Assembly (NCBI GenBank): GCA_036873755.1
Contig: JAVTVY010045407.1
Location: 141,777-205,776, forward strand
DNA length: 64,000 nucleotides
Direction of reading: 5' to 3'
Source of the DNA: Hanleya hanleyi
Taxonomy: Eukaryota; Mollusca; Polyplacophora; Lepidopleurida; Hanleyidae
Positions 12,350 through 24,799 of the stretch are shown in pieces. The notes beneath the pieces were generated by a model, which was not told the DNA's origin, made no database searches, and was given only the letters and a program-made list of their open reading frames with translations. The translations under genes were made by a program, and so were the position numbers. Within the stretch, counting starts at the first letter, position 1; each line of letters begins with the position of its first letter.

Positions 12350-13115
12350 ATTCTGTTAGACGGGGGTATCCCAGCAGCCTTTGCGGTGCTCCCTGACAAC
12401 TGTGGCGTGGGCTAAAGCAAGGCATAGCGACGTATTCACTTAGCCCAGGCTGACCGCGCTTCTCGCCGTTAAATCGTATTTCCTCGACGTTTGCGGCTGG
12501 TAATCATTTGGAATCGATAATATATTGTTAATAAGGTAACATTTAACAGCTGAAAGGATCAATTGTGTGATAAAGACTCCAGGAAAGGGTAATAAACAGC
12601 TCTAAATAACCCACAACACTGATCTACAGGGCACTAACCCAGCCGTTAAAATCCTGGGGTTAACACAGCGGCAACACCGTCATTGTCGGCATATAGCACG
12701 GATAATCTGTTTTAATTTCCCCCCATAAAGCTGACTTTATTTGGATCGATGGTCCCATCACCTAGGATTCTTGCTCTGTGGATAGCCTGCAACCACTGAT
12801 GTCTTCTCTCACTCTGGGCCGGAAGAATATAAAACTTCAACATCAGTGTTGTGGGTTATTTAGAGCTGTTTATTACCCTTTCCTGGAGTCTTTACCACAC
12901 AATTGATCCTTTCAGCTGTTAAATGTTACCTTATTAACAATATATTATCGATTCCAAATGATTACCAGCCGCAAACGTCGAGGAAATACGATTTAACGGC
13001 GAGAAGCGCGGTCTGCCTGGGCTAAGTGAATACGTCGCTATGCCTTGCTTTAGCCCACGCCACAGTTGTCAGGGAGCGCCGCAAAGGCTGCTGGGATACC
13101 CCCGTCTAACAGAAT
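12350..13115. mobile_element. Long-arm inverted-repeat element, 274-bp arms
   Basis: The left arm (12350-12623) and right arm (12842-13115) are reverse complements of equal length. I could find only a few mismatches, for example ggtgctccc/ggcgctccc and ggctgaccg/ggcagaccg. The outer end is attctgttagacggggg. A 218-bp spacer separates the arms and holds no ORF. No clear target-site duplication is visible. The right end abuts a fragment of the family A 3' region (13116-13165). It could be a fold-back DNA transposon, or a palindromic duplication. Confidence 0.85.
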
Positions 13116-13789
13116 GCAGAAATTCTTTAATGGACGACGACTGAATATTGACTGATGGACGATACTTCGACTTCATTGTTTTCAATTGATTGGAAATTTG
13201 GCTTGCACTTGACATGCCCCAGCTTTATTGTATACAATGCATGATTCTCAAGAGGAAGATTTTTTTAACAAGAGTTATAAGCCGTCATGTTACCAAATAA
13301 TGTCTACCGATACAAATACACGTCGGGTCAAAATCATCAAATGGATTTATGGTGAAATATGGACCATCGGTAACTTTATCCTGTCACAGAACAAAGTAAA
13401 ATAATATCATTACTGTTGATTCATGCTTACAGAACTCTCACTTGACCAAACGGTGTTTTTACACTTAATAGCTGCATTAATAGCGTCTTAGATTGGCACC
13501 GGTATCGAATTTCCATAGAGAATTTCGCAACACGGAAACGACAGCTCATACATTGTGTGTTACCGCGAGTATTTTCAGACGTATTTCCGGTTTGCACTAA
13601 AATGGCAAGTAAACAAATGTGGATTTGACTTTAACATGGAATCGGGAGGCATGCAACGTGCCTGGCCCGAAAGAAATAAACTTTATGACAGTCTTTCACT
13701 CACGAACATGAAAAAAAACGTGTTCCACTCCCGCCATATTTTCCTAACCGGAAGTAAACAAAACAAAGCTTTGTGGGATAGCTATTAAT

Positions 13790-13958
13790 TTTAATCCTAG
13801 ATTAGGCCGCTAATATCGCGATTAACTAACACCGGTCCGTTTTGACGTTTGAGCAACGGGTTTAAATCACGGTGTTAGTTAATCTTAGATTAGATATTTA
13901 ATAGTGGTTTAGCGCTAATAGTGGTGTTAGTTTAATCGCTCGTCGAACAACCGGCCCC
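13790..13958 (-). mobile_element. Right end of a TIR DNA element
   Basis: Ends with 'cgtcgaacaaccggcccc', the inverse of the terminus at 3953. It carries the same kind of subterminal 'attaa' and 'gcgctaat' motifs and an internal 'gttgctcaaacg'-type repeat. See the partner end at 3953-4160. Confidence 0.5.
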
Positions 13959-14154
13959 AGAAGTTTTATATCTGTCTGAGGAAAGCAGAAAATAATGTTG
14001 GTAAATCATCATGATGTTCCTATCATCGCATCACTCATCAGTATTATTTCGACTAAATGAATTTCCAAATCCTTCTCCAAAGTATAATGTATCTCAGGCA
14101 GGCTTAGATTGCGATGCAAACGTTACAGTAAATAGTACTCTTAGTCCCTCTTTC

Positions 14155-14215
14155 CTTGCCGTCGTGATATGATTGAAAAATTGTTGAAAACGACGTTAAC
14201 TCCTGCTCACGCTTT
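14155..14215 (+). mobile_element. SINE 3'-tail fragment
   Basis: 'gccgtcgtgatatgattgaa' and 'aaaacgacgttaactcctgctcac' match the 3' tail of the SINE at 53292-53658, here in plus orientation. The rest of the element is missing. Confidence 0.55.
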
Positions 14216-15139
14216 GACTTCTCTTTCCTTGAGGTGTTTACTTGACGTGATTTCATGTCTACTTCCAGCAATATTGTTCCCTCTCAACAGGCTTCTATGA
14301 CTGACTAGCGACGATAGGCATTTTCCGAGTCCATTTGCTCAGGTTTTGCTTCAGTTGTCCTTTGTCCTGCATCAATAAAGATGAGGACGAGTGAACTGTA
14401 GTTTAATTATCATATTATCGTAGAGTTTTAGCATTAGTATCACGGACAATATCAGCAAAATCAATCAATAAAATATTGTCAGGTATTTGAGTGAAGATGT
14501 CTATCCATTCCCCGCTCTATTCTCGTAAACACTCAAATTATTAAGTGGTATTGTGATGTAGGTTTTGTGGTGCTAGACTTATATTTCGTTACATCCCTGA
14601 CATAAATCATGTGCGTGTTTAAGCCTCACCGCGGGGGTATCGTGGCATACAGCCTGAACAGAACTGTCATTTTCCACTTGCCATTTCTGCCCAATCGTGT
14701 ACGTCACTCTTGAGATCACCGGATGTTGGCAGGAACGCAGAGTTGTCGATGAAAACTCATCACAAGGAATAGAAGATATCAGTTTCCTTTTGACCACGTC
14801 CGAATGCAGTTATTCCAGCAAATCTAGGTGCACAACATCAAGGGTTGGCGCTTAGGCAACATAAGTGTGTGACCATCGAAAGCAGTCTTGTCAAGGGAAT
14901 GCACCTGGAATTGTCTCGTCTCGAATACAGACAGAGAGAGAGAGATAGTGCACCAACGACATTCAAAAGAAGGAAGGTACCATAAGGTAAATATATATAA
15001 GTGCGGCGCTTTTGGGTTTGTATCATTTAGCTAAAAGGCAATATACATGTATAAATCCGCGAGACACGACGTTTGAAGACACGACGTTCCATCGTTTGAA
15101 GGGTATGAACTGACGACATTTTTGTGCAAGCATCAGGTT

Positions 15140-15385
15140 CGACATTCAGTAGTCAGCCATGGTCCATGAAGAATGCCCGCGTCAATAATCGAAAGACCTA
15201 ATACATAAGATGATATTAACACCTAAACCCAAGCACCTATAAAATGAATACATAAGAAAACACAAACTAGTTTCTTGCGAGAGAGAAACGGTCAACATTT
15301 TTCAATGATTGTAGGCAAGACATTGTGATCCTCATATCGGCAATCCGCATTACTTATCTGTATGTTATTGCCGTATGAATATCCA
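15140..15385 (-). mobile_element. Retroelement family A, 3'-region fragment
   Basis: Contains the reverse complements of family A 3' blocks: 'ggtctttcgattatt' (as aataatcgaaagacc), the 'tgaccgtttctct' purine-strand equivalent, and 'gcggattgccgatatgagg'. No RT coding portion. Confidence 0.5.
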
Positions 15386-18300
15386 ATTCGTTTTTGTACA
15401 TGTAGTCTAAGCAGCTATGTTTTAGCAACATCGATTTTGTGAAAACGAAACCCAAGACAATCTCAGTGAATTCATAATAAAAATAGTATTACGGAATATT
15501 ATATATATAAATACCGTGCGCATTTCAAACTACATCTGTTGGTCAATCAGGTGGCAAACTGACTGAACCAACACAGACGCACGTGGACTATTATAGTAAA
15601 CAATACGGAGAAACAGTATCCAAATAAGAAAACCTGTCTAGACATAGTGCGTGGTAAGCGTAATTTTCAATGGTTTTACTCTCGTCAAAAAGTGTGGGTT
15701 TGTCAGGCGGTAAAGTTGTTCATATCCATGAACTAAGTGCCAGTCCTTGTCAAATTGGGAAGATAGAATTTGTCGCGATTGGCTTATTATTGGACCTCGT
15801 AGAATATCGATAAACAGTTCCCATGATTTTTTGATAGCCACACCTCTAGATGTTATACCATCTTGGTTTACCTAGCTTGAATCCAACCCAGCTTGCGAAA
15901 ATGTTGCAAATATCGTCCTGTGTCCTGTGCTATGTTTTTTTTTCACTCACAAAAAGCATTGTTAACGTGGAGGTTTGGCTAAAGACACATATGGATTCCT
16001 TGACCCAAAATTTTAGGTCCGATGAACCAGTGTGTTCAATCTGTTATTTGAATTTATCCTTCCATAACTGATGTATACTGCGTGTTCATGAGAGAAATAT
16101 GAGAAAAACCTTTAATATGAATACTATGTCATGCGGATGTACTACGCTATGGTTTTGTGATTTTTATTACAAAACACGGCAAGCTACCTGCGAAATATCA
16201 GTATTCGTTCCTGTTCTTGTCTACTAGAGTGTTCTCTGTATATATCTGGTAATGTCGTAATATTATACATACATGTATTGTACACAGTTCTAAGCAATAG
16301 ACCATGTGGCGTCGACCACCGACATGGATCCGGAAATTGGCACAGAGATTGGTGGCATCGAGTACACGAATTATTTCGTATTAAACTAGTTCAAATGTGC
16401 TGAACTGAAAGGAGAAGTTGCGCTTACATAGAAAAATCTCCCTTAGATATTGCATCAGTTAACCAAATATTTATTTCTGCACACAAATCTGCATCAATTT
16501 TTGTTAACGTCAGTCAATGGTGGTTTACGTCACTTTTGAATTTGCGCGTTTATAATATAAAACTTGTTCTGCTTTTCAAACAAATGAAACTTTGGCTTAA
16601 CGTAACATCTCAATGAGTTTCTTTTCAACAGGTACATGTAACTACCCCTGTACCGTTCATTGTCGAATGATCCAGATTAACATCAGTGTACGATGTTTAA
16701 AATTATAATACAATTGCCTTTCTCGAGATTCGTATTGTCGGCAGTTTCATGCCGTGGGTGGCAAGACGATGTTGGATTGAGGCAGAGAGATGATGCGGTA
16801 TTGGGAGGGAGGATAGGAGGAGGTACACCTGCGATGTGACATCTGGTGCCATGATAAATGCTAATGACCCAATTGATCCAATTTTGACAATTGTTTCATT
16901 AGTAGTTGCTACATAGCGGTGATGAATGCGTCTTCTCCAGAACGGTACCAGAGAAACTATCGGCTCCGCTAAGGTACCCTTACGGGGAAGACGTAGTCAT
17001 CGTTATGGTATTGTGCCGATGTGTACACAATGTTTTCACCAACGGGGAAATCTCGGTATGTCGTCGCGGAATTCTCAATACTCTCCCACCTTGAGACAGC
17101 TAAACATGGATCGAGATATGTCGCTTATGGATCACGACTATAATATATTGCTGAAATCTACCTCAGATTTTCGGCCTGAGGATTCGCTATGGTGACATTT
17201 TCTTTATACATGCACCTATTATTTGCTTAATGAGTGAAGACATTCAGACAGTATTTAACACTGGACACGCTCTGTCAACCATCAGAATCATTTCTGATGA
17301 TACCGAACTCTGCGTTAAACTACACGAGACATTTCATCGTAATCTATTGAACCCCGAGCACAGTTTACTGACAGCTACCAAGTTACTGAACCGAAAACAT
17401 ACAGCTATATATAGATATGTACAGCTATGCAAATATGATACATCTATACACGTAGCGATGGCAATTAATCACTAGATGATTTTGACAAGGTTCAAACAAT
17501 TCGTGTGGATATAATATTTGCCCCTGGCGGGGACAGGCACAAATATACCGAACAAAACATAGGAAGGAATGTCGTGGATCAATCTTGACCTTAATTGGGA
17601 ACAAAAACAAAACTCTAGATGTTTCGCGTCATTGAATAAAGCATATGGAACATGCTCAGAGAAACATACGATGGACGAAATATTGCAATAATATGAAATA
17701 TTACATCTCATCATATCTAATATCTATAGGCCGTCGTTGGTCTACTTGTGTCGACTCTATATTTTATCCTAGGTTGGACCTCAATTTATAAACGGAAATT
17801 ATTTCTCAGGCCATTAGACCCTGTCCCTGTATCAACACACAAACCACGTTTTGTTGTGCTATCACAATCCTGATTACAAAGCAAAAATCCTCCGGTTCAG
17901 TTTCAGCACTCATTTGCCAATCCGCTAAAGGACGTGACGCGTTTTAGCGAGGTCTCCACCATGAGATGCGGTTCCGAGTCCCAAAATGAACATCACTTAC
18001 GAAAGAAAATTTTCAGTTGGTTTAAAGAAAATTATCTTGTGTTAGTCTAATCCGCCGGGCCTTAGCGTCTTTTAATAACAGTATCTTGAAGTGGTGTATT
18101 TGTGCGAAATCTTCAATTTCAAGGTTAAAATAGCACCCGTTTCTCTCCGTACATGTATGAAACCAGCACTCAACCAAGATAACTTTTATCTCGGATACCT
18201 AGCTGTTGCCCAAAATGGTTGTGGTTCTGTACTAGCGTCATATGTTTTCGCCACAATCTAAAAGATTTTGCAAAAATCCACTATTTCAATATGCTGTTAT

Positions 18301-19560
18301 TATCAAAGAAACTCAGCGTCTGGAAAATAGATAGCGGTTGCGCATGCGTGGAGATTGCAATGGATTTTGAGCATTTCACAGAGTCATACGTGTGATATTT
18401 TTCCCTCATTTCAAAACTGTGTATATTTCTGATTTTAATAAATTGTTGAGTGGAAAAAGACTTAAAACGGGCTTTGGTAGGAGTGAACCGTCGTCATTGT
18501 AATGCTGAGAGATGGATCTCCAAACGGTTCAGTTTTAATATTAAATATCAGGATAGCATTTTAGCAGAGAAGCGGTGACGGGTGTATAGATTTTTTTTTG
18601 TGTGTTTGTTTTTGGGGGAAATAAAAAGAACACAAAATCCGAGAAATGGAAAGATTTTTTTTTTTCAATTGAATGTGGTCAATATATTATTCATATAAGC
18701 AATGTGGTCTGAACTCACCCCTTCCTCCAGCAATCAGGTGTGATGACTAAGAATGTCCTGGGGATAAGGGTGCCTTCTCATATCCCTTTCGTTAGGGATA
18801 AGTGTCCGTCTTTACTTTTACATGCAGAGAAATATGTCCTAACTGTGTTAGAAGATGAGAGTCGAACACTTCTAGCTGCCGGACATACTTAATCGTCACA
18901 CCGACAGCCTTCTAACAGTTCTAATCTCATTTGGATTGCTCTTCATAACTCTAGACATAGCAAAAGGCGTTGCCCTCTCATCCCGCTCAGTTGAACCACA
19001 AGGATATTTACTGACTACAGCCATGTATATCCATCACATCTCCATCTCCATCCTTCCCCAATGGATATTAGATGCCCTTTTTGAATTATTTTCGTTTCTT
19101 TTACGTTACCCTCAGTGACCCCAATACTCTCGTGATGTAATGTCATGGTTATGGATCAATAAACCATATTTCATCAGAAAAATATAATCATGTGGCTGTA
19201 ATTTTGTCTATTAAATGGTCATCGTCATGCCCTCTCCAGTTTGTAAACAGTATTTGATATGTATTACTATCATCCCAATGAAGGATCAACTGTATACAGT
19301 TCTATCCATAGGTTTGTTTATCACCTACTTGTTACTCATTTTGGAATGGAATATTATTTTCTCCTTATTTTAATAATATTCCATATTCTTAAGAACGAGT
19401 GAATAGAATGACCGGAGCCATGGTGTCTAGCCCGGAACAAATGAAACTTGAAACAAATGAAGCTACAAAATGAGTAAATTATATACACTAGAGTAAAATC
19501 CGTCTAGCAAACCTGATCATTAGCGCGGAACCATCTAAAACATTCAGCCTTTGAAGTATA
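15386..19560. other. No gene supported
   Basis: Only short ORFs (at most 89 codons) that overlap on several frames, with no domain I recognise. T/A homopolymer runs occur near 18590 and 18655. Nothing else is identified. Confidence 0.4.
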
Positions 19561-19564
19561 CAAG

Positions 19565-20385
19565 CACCTAGTCCGTCATTCAATATTCAGCCGTCGTCCA
19601 TTCACACATTTCGGCGTCCATAATCCAAAGACCTAATTCATATGTTAACATTAATATTATAAATCATAGTATACAGGCTAATTTCCCCTAAGACAGAAGC
19701 GATCAAGAGTTCTCAATGATGCCAGCAAGACGTCATGATGTTCTGAAAATATCAAATCGGTATCGCTGATCAGTATACTGAATCCATATGATATACATTG
19801 TAAAGTCGTTATCTAGGGTTGCTGTATCTCAGTCACGCTTTCATTGTGTCTGTTCATATAAACACTATGAAGATCTTGAAATACATAGGTTCATACGACC
19901 CCTAGCCCCGGGTTAAGCGGAATTAGACACAAGTTACGAAACGTAAACGCTCGTATTTTTCTTCCAGCATGCGATATGTATCGCCAAATCTGAGAAACTT
20001 CGAGTAAAGGCGCTTGATGATATAGCCCTGTTTTACAAGTTTCTGTAATAATGTTTTGTGACGTTGATTAAATTCGTCGCATTTAACACAGAATCTAGCA
20101 AATGCTACTTGGCGAGATATGTATACGATATGCAGGTCCCTCTGGTATATTACTTTCCAGATAGGGATAGTTCACGATGTCGAAATTGTAATCATCTCTT
20201 CTGTCGTAAAGTCGACGAGAGAGAAGTCCCGCTTCATTTTTATAGAGATATAGGTCTAAATAAGATGTGCCGCTAGGGCCATCTCTAGTTTCCTTCAAAT
20301 CCAGTGAAGGTGGACATATATCCTTCACTGCGTCATTTATATAGCGATTATTCACAGCAAGAAGATCGTTTGGTGCATGAGAAGA
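19565..20385 (-). mobile_element. Retroelement family A, copy 2: RT C-terminal fragment and 3' region
   Basis: On the minus strand, 20355-20095 is open and encodes YLDLYL, 'LYDRRDDYNFDIVNYPYL' and 'IPEGPAY', homologous to copy 1. Around 20370 the segment corresponding to YID of the RT YIDD motif in copy 1 is deleted: 'aaacg' joins 'atcttc' directly, about 11 nt missing. The palm motif is therefore lost and the frame broken. Below 20095 follows the family A 3' region with 'taagcggaattagacac' (19916) and 'cgtccat..' blocks. Dead copy. Confidence 0.65.
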
Positions 20386-20879
20386 AATGGGCTTTGAAAT
20401 AGACGCTTGTAATTTGAAATAATCTGCTTTTGAACACCGGTACTATTAATGAAGTTTCACGGACAATAAGGTCCTGATAACAACTTTTATAATTTTATAT
20501 TATGTAGAAATGTTCGCAGATATGCGCTGAAGTTAGGCATAATGTCTAAATATAGATATGCTGGCATCTGACTAGGGAAATTCTACAGACTGTGTTCGAA
20601 GTTTCTTTTAGACATAATGCCATTTGTTTTACTCAATGTCGGTTACAATCGCATGCCTAAGCTGTCGAAGCGTTATTTGTTAACATGTAGGCTTTAGTTC
20701 TTCTTATTCTGTCTCCTTTACCAATAATTCAGCAAAAATGACTATGTATTTTAACTGAATGACGATTTCTTTAATGAAATTCAGAACAAATATATGTCCC
20801 GACCAGGTTAGATTCCCTTCAAAAATATTCCCGTATACCGTTGGTACATGTACAGATTTGTGAACATCTACAGATTTGA

Positions 20880-21030
20880 ATTATATTATAATATAATTAT
20901 ATTCCTGCAATGTGAAACACCCTGTCAGAAAATACTGGCTCGGGGGAGAATCGAACTCACGACTTTTGGGAATATAATTATATTATAATTTATATCATAA
21001 TTACATTATAATTTATATTATAATTTATCC
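20880..21030. repeat. AT-rich 'aattatattataattt' repeat with tRNA T-arm-like relic
   Basis: Repeated palindromic 'ataatataattatat' units flank a 40-nt segment whose minus strand reads gagttcgattctcccccgagcc, resembling the T-arm and acceptor 3' half of a tRNA (B box). No D-arm is present. Probably a degenerate tRNA-derived SINE or retroelement end. Confidence 0.35.
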
Positions 21031-21031
21031 C

Positions 21032-21061
21032 TGAAGATGACTGCAATTATTAGTCGAAACA
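21032..21061 (+). ncRNA. Hammerhead-ribozyme-like core (partial)
   Basis: CTGAAGA (21032-21038) is followed by a 4-bp helix GACU/AGUC (21040-21043 with 21053-21056) and GAAAC (21057-21061). This matches the CUGANGA - stem II - GAAA core of hammerhead ribozymes. I cannot identify convincing stems I and III or the UH cleavage site, so activity is not claimed. Confidence 0.3.
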
Positions 21062-21154
21062 TTGAATCTTCGAATATATATCCAAAATTCACTTGTTATC
21101 GTGGCGATAGGCCGCGTGCTTGTGAAATGGATTGAATTAGCGAGCTGTTCCCAA

Positions 21155-21235
21155 CTGGACTCGGTAGCTCAGTTGGTGTTTGAAGTCCTTCAGACTCCCT
21201 GTCCTCTCAAGAATCCGGCTCTGAACCACCCTAAG
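21155..21235 (+). mobile_element. tRNA-derived SINE head relic
   Basis: 'actcggtagctcagttggtg' has a canonical tRNA A box (tagctcagttgg). About 45 nt downstream the expected B box is degenerate ('gaatccggctctgaacc'). The window lacks a recognisable SINE body after it. Not a functional tRNA, because acceptor-stem pairing and a T-loop are absent. Confidence 0.4.
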
Positions 21236-21502
21236 CACATTTCAATTACTGCGGATAGATGTATACATTACACTATACCCATCTTCATTTTATCCAGCCA
21301 ATTGCTACGTTCCCACTTCGAACTTCCCTTGATATATCTGGACCCTTCAATGTTCAAATAACTTATCAATAGACACGAGACGTCACTGACCTCGAAAACA
21401 TTTGAAATTCGAAATGGGTCGCACAAGAGCGTTATTGATTGGCTGACCTAATTAGTGGGCACCATATTAGGAGGAAGGACGCTGCTAATAGAGGATGATT
21501 AC

Positions 21503-21755
21503 AAGCGTCTACTCCGTCATTCATAATCCAGCCGTCCATTAGAGAATATCCGCGTCCATAATCCAAAGACCTATTCCATTTTCCACATAACAGTATTAGC
21601 ACCAAATTCAAAAAGACAATCATAGTATACATAAACATAGGCTTGTTTCCTGCAAGAGAGAAGCGGTCAACAGTTTTCAATGATGCCGGAAAGACATCAT
21701 GATGTTCCAAAAATATCAAATCCGTATCGCTGATCAGTATTCTTAACTTCACTAT
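21503..21755 (-). mobile_element. Retroelement family A, 3'-region fragment
   Basis: Shares with 19565-19830 and (inverted) 39530-39785 the blocks 'gcgtct..tccgtcattc', 'cgtccataatccaaagaccta', 'gcggtcaacagttttcaatgatg' and 'atcaaatc.gtatcgctgatcag'. Non-coding. Confidence 0.6.
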
Positions 21756-21899
21756 GTGACTTTACTCGCAATCGATGTGTACGTTCTGATTGGTTCTTCT
21801 GGCGTTAGCTGGTGAAATTTACACCTCGGATTTTGAACGCTGAAGGGGTCAGATAAATCAAGGCAGGTTCGAAGTGGGAACGTAGAAATTGGCTGGATA

Positions 21900-23500
21900 A
21901 AATGAAAATGACTATACCGGGTACAGTCATTATCCCCAAAACGCACCTAGTCCGCCTCCCGGGCCCAAGTATTGAATTCTTTTTTCTGAATCTTCGGTTA
22001 CTTTATTCTTTAAAATCATCATTTTACAATTAAACGCAACATAACAAGGGTGTAGGAAAAAAAATGCCGTCGTGCTGATATGAAACCATATGACCACACA
22101 GGCTTATATATTGACTGCACATTTAAAAAAAAAACATCACAAGAACAAAAATTGGCCCGTGCTATGATTTGTATCGCTTTTATTGTAGCTGTTTGTGCTG
22201 ACATCTTCAATGTCATGATCACACGGCCCGTACAACCGACTGGAGCGGTATTAGATCCAGATATTTAAGGGCGATGATATAATAATCCTATCACGTCGTC
22301 TGATGATAAATGATGAAATATGTGACCGTTAGGTGCTATATCCTAAGAGAAAAATACCCTACAATCATATATGAAGATAAACATTTTTAAACATTTTCTA
22401 TGCATATGGAACAGTTTGGCTAAGAACTTTCGTTAATATGTAAATGCATTGTACTTTGCACTATTCGAACATGTCTATCCAGCATAATCAGATATGTTAG
22501 AGACACGGGGCTGGGAAAGCGAGACTCACGTTCTTGAAGAATGAAATGTACAATCACATTAGATACGTTTTCTTATGCACTATCACCGTATATGTATCAT
22601 ATTACATATCGGGGGGCCTACATCGGTCAAGTAAAGTACCAATTTCAAATATCGTTACTAAATTGTGTAACGAAATTGTGTAACGAACATCGAATGTTTC
22701 GTTACTGAAAACAATAACAGTGGTATAACCATGTTTATTGTTAATTGTTTAACCACTTCCTGATTGTTTATTTCACATTTTATAAAGTTTGAAGTGATTT
22801 TCCGTGAGCTGAATGTTTTAGTTTATTCCCTACGTCAAAAAAGAGTTGTGGATATAATTTTCCGTCTTTCATTACCTGGATTTCTCACAGAATTGGTCAT
22901 TTTTTTAACTTGAAATATTTTTAGTTGTACTATCTTTAGAATCATGTGAAAGTCCAACTTTTAAGTGTCGAAATCCTTCATTTAAGAGCGATAAGATAAC
23001 CCAAAACACTTCATTGTAAATTTCAACATAGGGATATAACTCAAATAATCAATGTTATTTCTTCGTTACTGTGTTTTAGTAATTCTTGAAATCAGTTCCA
23101 GATCTTTGATACTGTTGTCAGTAGCAGTTTCGGTTTGTCATTGTAAACACTCACGTTCTTGAAAACTTTGCTTTGTAATTGTCTATTGTATAGGTCTGAT
23201 CGCTTATTATCCAAAACAGTAGCGTTACCCAAAAAGATCGAATGAATTGCATTCAGTTACAGGTTGGATCTGTCGATTGAAAACGCTATTTTAGATTTAT
23301 CTGCCATGGATGTGTACATCCCACTATAATGTACCAAACTGTCTCTAGTTGTCTGTGTGATACAGCCACGGGTTTGACCATGATACTTCGATTTCACGGT
23401 ATTGCGGGCAATGAGGGTATAACCTAAGTGAAAAAAGTTCAATTCGCCCATTGTGGGCTGAAATATCACCAGCATAGTTTAGAGTTATTAGAAAACGACA
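21900..23500 (+). repeat. Composite repeat B, copy 1
   Basis: From about 22300 the order of blocks 'gatgaaatatgtgaccg', 'aaagtac.aatttca', 'gtaacgaaat', 'tcacttcctgattg', 'gtttgaagtgattttccgtg', 'actgttgtcagtagcag' and the final 'ggtttgaccatgatacttcg' is repeated at 24800-25870 with moderate divergence. The 21900-22270 part resembles 23840-24250. No credible ORF. Confidence 0.55.
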
Positions 23501-23679
23501 TCAAGCAAAGTGGTGTTTGAATTTTCGCTGTATTATTCAAATTCGTCACCGCTTTGCTAGGTACTTAGCGAATACGCTTGTGTTTATTTCCGTTCGCTAT
23601 GTAGGCCTACGTATCTCTGGGTTATTATTTCCTGTATTATATTTCGTGTCACGTTATCGACTCTCATACATCTCCACTT

Positions 23680-24320
23680 CGTAAGGAAGCCTCCATAACA
23701 GGACACCTACATGTACCTGTTGGAGTCATATCCCCGTGACGGGTTTACCAATAACGTACAAGAGCACTGAGCCTCTCCGTCGATCGGATAAACCAAAAAC
23801 TATCCCAAACAACATTCCGGTGACAGTTTACACTACATTACCTTATAAAGAGTACAGTCATGACGTCCAAAACGAACCAAGTCCGCCCAAGGGACTGCCC
23901 CCACTCGATATATTTCGAAAACAATACCCCTCCCCCTCCCCACCCCTTACACACACACATCTCATGGTACCCGGGCCCATGGATTGGCTTCTCTTTTCTG
24001 AATCTACGATTGCCTTATTCTTTGAAATCAGCAGTGTACTATTAAACGCAACGCAACATAACAAGGGTGGTGGAAAAATCAGATGCCGACGTACTGACAA
24101 AAAAACATGTGATCCCACAGGCAAATATTTCTAAAAACATCAGAAGAATCAAAACTGATCATTGTGATGATTCATTGTAGCTGCTCATGTGACTCCTTGA
24201 ATAGCATGATCACCACCGGTTGCGCGGTATTAGATACAAATATTTAAGATCGATGGTAATAGCCATATCATGTCATCTGATAGAAAATGATAAAATACCT
24301 GACCGTTAGATGGACAAAAC
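23680..24320 (+). repeat. Repeat B2, plus-strand copy
   Basis: The block 'acgggtttaccaataacgta' through 'cggataaaccaaa', 'catgacgtccaaaacg' and the purine/pyrimidine-rich 'ccctccccctccccacccc' segment is found inverted at 27690-28170. An ORF of 132 codons runs through it, but its low complexity and the lack of conservation of the frame in the inverted copy argue against a protein. Confidence 0.5.
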
Positions 24321-24799
24321 GGCCAGAGCGATAGAGTATTGATAGAATGCAAGTTCTTATTCCTAATAAATATCTGGGACCCAACACCGTCCAAGCGCTT
24401 CAATCCTATGCATGTGTATCAGTCACATAACTACAATCACAATCCATGTATGTTTGTACAGAGGGCAAGCTCGGGGACGAAACGTTCACTCCAGAATCTC
24501 ACCATATACAGGCAACATGTAAACCCAACAAAACCAAGGTGGCGGAAAGAGATTCCGAAGTATGGGCAAAACTGACTGCCTATTTGTAAAACCCTCACAA
24601 GAACCATAACTTATCCCCACGATGATTTGTATCTCAACCACGCTTTTATTGCATCTGCTCATTTTATCATATTGACCACATGGCCCCTAGCACCGGCTTA
24701 AGCTGCATTAGAAACAAATATTGTATCTGCACAAGTTAGCATCTTGAATGGCATGGCCACATGGCCCCTAGCACCGGCTTATACAAATATTTAAGTCTG

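Noticed and set aside
21155..21235. Functional tRNA gene
   Set aside because: An A box is present, but the B box and acceptor stem are not.
23736..24134. 132-codon ORF with Pro-rich segment
   Set aside because: Lies within repeat B2; the inverted copy at 27.7-28.2 kb does not conserve the frame, and the Pro-rich part is low-complexity cc-rich DNA.
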